A stretch of 64,000 nucleotides of DNA, taken from contig NZ_CP115784.1 in NCBI RefSeq assembly GCF_027913215.1, forward strand, positions 2,046,001-2,110,000, in the 5' to 3' direction. This stretch comes from Paracoccus aerodenitrificans (GTDB taxonomy: Bacteria; Pseudomonadota; Alphaproteobacteria; Rhodobacterales; Rhodobacteraceae). Below, piece by piece: positions 62,129 to 64,000 of the stretch. Position numbers and translations under genes: made by a program. The first letter of the stretch is position 1, and each line of letters starts with the position of its first letter. The notes beneath the pieces are model-generated. The model did no database searches and had not been told where the DNA came from. It saw only the letters and a list, made by a program, of their open reading frames with translations.

Positions 62129-63777
62129 TTTTCGCAACCCTCTTGCTTGCCATTTCCGCAGCGCTGCTTGAGTCGCTCTGTATCCGCATCGGTCCAGCCT
62201 TCGGGCGCAGTCACGGCCTCCCACGCGCCGATATAGTCATGCGCGTAATAGGAATGGCCGTGCCCGCCCGGAACGCTCAGCGCGAATGCCATATCCAGCG
62301 CAAGCTGGAACTGGGTCACGACCGGCATGAAGCGCAGATCGGGAGAGACATCCTCGGCAGGAGGCTGGCGCATCCAGACAGGTGCCCGCCACAGCGAGCT
62401 TGGTTGATAAAACACGATCGGATCGCTTGAATATTGCAGGAACACCAGACGCATATCGCCCCAGCCATCCGGCCCACCTGCGGATTTCGTATGGCTGGCA
62501 AAGCGCACCAGCCGCCCGTCGCCCACCTCCGGCGCGACATAGGGCGTATCGGGATTGCGCGCCGCCATCGCCTCATTCCACCGCGCCGAGGGGAATGGAG
62601 GACCGGCCCAAAGCGCCCCGTCAATCGGGTCATCCAGCAGGATTTCCAGCGTGGTGCCGTACATCGACGCCCATGCACCGAGGCTGAGGCCGTGAATATA
62701 CAGCCTTGGGCGGTCATCCTCTGGCAGGGTCCGCCAATAGCCGTGGACCGTCTCGATCAGTTCGCGGGCCTGCTCCAGCCCCGCATCCGTTTCGAAAATC
62801 AGCGCAAGCGGCGATTGCAGATAGGAATACTGCACCGCCACCGAGGCGATATCGCCGCCATGCATATATTCCAGCACATCGAAACTGCCCGGATCGAGCC
62901 AGCCCGTTCCTGTCGGCAGCGCCACGATCAGCACTTCCCGGTCGAACGCGCCGACGCGCTGCAACTCGGACAGGGCCATATCCGCCCTTTCCTTGGGCGT
63001 GTCCGCATTGGCCAGGCCGACATAGATCCGCAGAGGATTTTGGGCCTCTTCGCCGGTGAATTCTGCGATTGCAGCGGCATCCGGGCCACCATTGATGAAA
63101 TTCCGGCCCGGTTGGCCCATCGCGCCCCAATCGACAGGCGACGCATTGCTGCCGGAACGCAAAGGATCTGAGGGCGGCGCCTGATCTGTGTCGAACAGTT
63201 TTTGAGCAACCGTATATGAGGAATCCGCAGCCCCGATCAGGCGATTCACCACCCCGTCACGGGTGACGATGAACAGCAGCAGCGCCACGATCAGCAGGCC
63301 GGAAATATTGGCCGTACGCTCGGGCATGAAGCGATACAGCCAGAGACGAACGCGGTTAAAGATGACCCGCACAAGACCGCCAAGCATCATCAGAAGCGTG
63401 AAAACCAGAAATGCCACGATGATCATCTGGACGATCCGCGCAGAGCTTACGAGCTCCATCCCCATCCGGTCGCGAATCGCGTTCTGCCATTCTCCGACCT
63501 TGGCAAGCGACAGGATCAGCGCGACCAGAACCGGAGCGCCGACCAGAAGATGACCGACGATAAAGGCCGGCCCCCTCAGCACCGGCAGATACATTTGCAG
63601 CCACAGCGTCAGCAGCAGGCGTCCCGCCATATAACCAAGAGCTGCGACAATTCCGCCCAGCAATCCCTGCATGAACCAGTCACGCGGAATCAGAGACGGC
63701 GTCAGGGAAGCGGAAAAGAACAGCAATCCCAGAAAAAGCGGCACAAGCGAAACGCCGAACGGTTTTTTCCAGTTCAT
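62125..63777 (-). CDS. Membrane protein fused to alpha/beta hydrolase (PF10081 type)
   Basis: 550 residues. Five to six N-terminal membrane helices (about residues 8-195) are followed by an alpha/beta-hydrolase domain of about 340 residues. RIYVGLANADTPKERADMALSEL begins the domain. The nucleophile is in LYIHGLSLGAWASMYG. WAGPPFPSARWNE, RLVRFASHTKSAGGPDGWGDMRLVFLQYSSDPIVFY and the His of GHGHSYYAHDY follow. The architecture matches the Abhydrolase_9 family plus its N-terminal membrane domain. Function unknown. It is coupled to the second hydrolase by a 4-bp overlap. Confidence 0.85.
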   Translation of the reverse strand: MNWKKPFGVSLVPLFLGLLFFSASLTPSLIPRDWFMQGLLGGIVAALGYMAGRLLLTLWLQMYLPVLRGPAFIVGHLLVGAPVLVALILSLAKVGEWQNAIRDRMGMELVSSARIVQMIIVAFLVFTLLMMLGGLVRVIFNRVRLWLYRFMPERTANISGLLIVALLLFIVTRDGVVNRLIGAADSSYTVAQKLFDTDQAPPSDPLRSGSNASPVDWGAMGQPGRNFINGGPDAAAIAEFTGEEAQNPLRIYVGLANADTPKERADMALSELQRVGAFDREVLIVALPTGTGWLDPGSFDVLEYMHGGDIASVAVQYSYLQSPLALIFETDAGLEQARELIETVHGYWRTLPEDDRPRLYIHGLSLGAWASMYGTTLEILLDDPIDGALWAGPPFPSARWNEAMAARNPDTPYVAPEVGDGRLVRFASHTKSAGGPDGWGDMRLVFLQYSSDPIVFYQPSSLWRAPVWMRQPPAEDVSPDLRFMPVVTQFQLALDMAFALSVPGGHGHSYYAHDYIGAWEAVTAPEGWTDADTERLKQRCGNGKQEGCEN

Positions 63778-63841
63778 CGCACCCTCTCAAACAGTGACAT
63801 CCAGTCTCGGGCGGCACAGTATCCCCTGAACCGCCATCCGG

Positions 63842-63885
63842 CCAGAGCAGCGCGGCAAACAATCTGCCGCAACGCGGCGCTCTGG
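63842..63885. repeat. Imperfect inverted repeat upstream of the hydrolase pair
   Basis: CCAGAGC (63842-63848) with GCTCTGG (63879-63885), and inside it GCGGCA (63852-63857) with TGCCGC (63865-63870), form a two-part hairpin with an internal loop. It lies 65-108 bp ahead of the membrane hydrolase start. It may be a leader structure or the end of a transcript from elsewhere. Confidence 0.35.
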
Positions 63886-63976
63886 ACCTGAGCGGGCGGC
63901 AATGCCATCCTGACATTAATTTTTATGATGTCCTCTCACACGCCGGAGATCCGGCCCGTATCAGACAAGAAGTCAT

Positions 63977-64000
63977 ATGCTGGATAAATCCGACCCCGTC
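63977..64000 (+). CDS. Possible start of a gene cut by the right edge
   Basis: An ATG at 63977 opens a frame of eight codons (MLDKSDPV) to the window end, with ACAAGAAG upstream as a possible ribosome site. An AT-rich patch at about 63918-63928 could be a promoter. Nothing more can be said from eight codons. Confidence 0.3.

Noticed and set aside
1..64000. tRNA or rRNA genes, CRISPR arrays, prophage or insertion sequences
   Set aside because: No cloverleaf with a TTC-arm, no rRNA sequence, no regularly spaced repeats, and no transposase, integrase or phage structural gene was seen.

Overview
The window looks like a chromosomal segment of a Rhodobacterales alphaproteobacterium, most like Paracoccus or a close relative. 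This rests on gene content and on control signals: a one-step phosphatidylcholine synthase, an opgG-opgH-opgC glucan operon, an ExbB with a long alphaproteobacterial-type N-terminal extension, a GAAC-N7-GAAC LexA box in front of uvrA, a TTAA-N7-TTAA CtrA box, and a hairpin-rich intergenic repeat of a kind common in Rhodobacteraceae. Coding density is high. I found no rRNA, tRNA, CRISPR array, prophage, transposase or integrase. The genus assignment is an inference.

Layout. 1-5.8 kb: the end of an oxidoreductase gene, pcs, an orphan peptide-type binding protein, a lytic transglycosylase, an Ala/Lys-rich basic protein and an L,D-transpeptidase. 6-16.5 kb: uvrA with its SOS box, a GFA-family enzyme, lpd, a DUF924 gene, an MFS-queA pair, map, and a cinA-like gene followed by a GNAT gene. 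16.5-20 kb: two unrecognised genes, a CAP-domain lipoprotein with a CtrA box, and cardiolipin synthase. 20-25.2 kb: accD-folC facing the ridA-GDPD-zapE operon (the two operons share a CTAG stop), and an FMN reductase. 25.4-34.6 kb: smc, an lrgA-lrgB-COG3146 operon, an N-formylglutamate amidohydrolase facing pyk across a perfect dyad, and rpmI-rplT. 34.6-42.2 kb: a carboxylesterase, a STAS/ATPase partner-switch pair, the two carboxy(nor)spermidine pathway genes, an AI-2E-type permease, hspQ and a lysine-aminomutase-like radical SAM gene. 42.2-45.5 kb: a GMC oxidoreductase and a LysR-type regulator with two DNA-binding domains. 45.5-60 kb: an ABC exporter, a siderophore-interacting reductase, tonB-exbD-exbB, opgG-opgH-opgC, a YncE-like beta-propeller gene and a FepA-like TonB-dependent receptor. 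60-64 kb: a DUF475/TerC-like membrane protein and two overlapping alpha/beta-hydrolase genes, one of them fused to a membrane domain.

How it fits together. The clearest functional group is the ferric-siderophore system spread over 45-60 kb: outer-membrane receptor, TonB-ExbB-ExbD energiser, cytoplasmic ferric reductase, a YncE-like partner and possibly the ABC exporter. It is interrupted by the periplasmic glucan operon. A second theme is the envelope: phosphatidylcholine and cardiolipin synthesis, two peptidoglycan enzymes, glucans and LrgAB. A third is polyamine synthesis by the carboxyspermidine route next to a partner-switch pair. The most unusual gene is the LysR-type regulator with two complete winged-helix domains, whose probable TTG start and upstream dyad can both be read in the sequence. 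I saw no wholly new multi-gene system. The best leads are that regulator, the paired hydrolases at 61-64 kb, and the dyads at 32.1, 57.4 and 59.8 kb.
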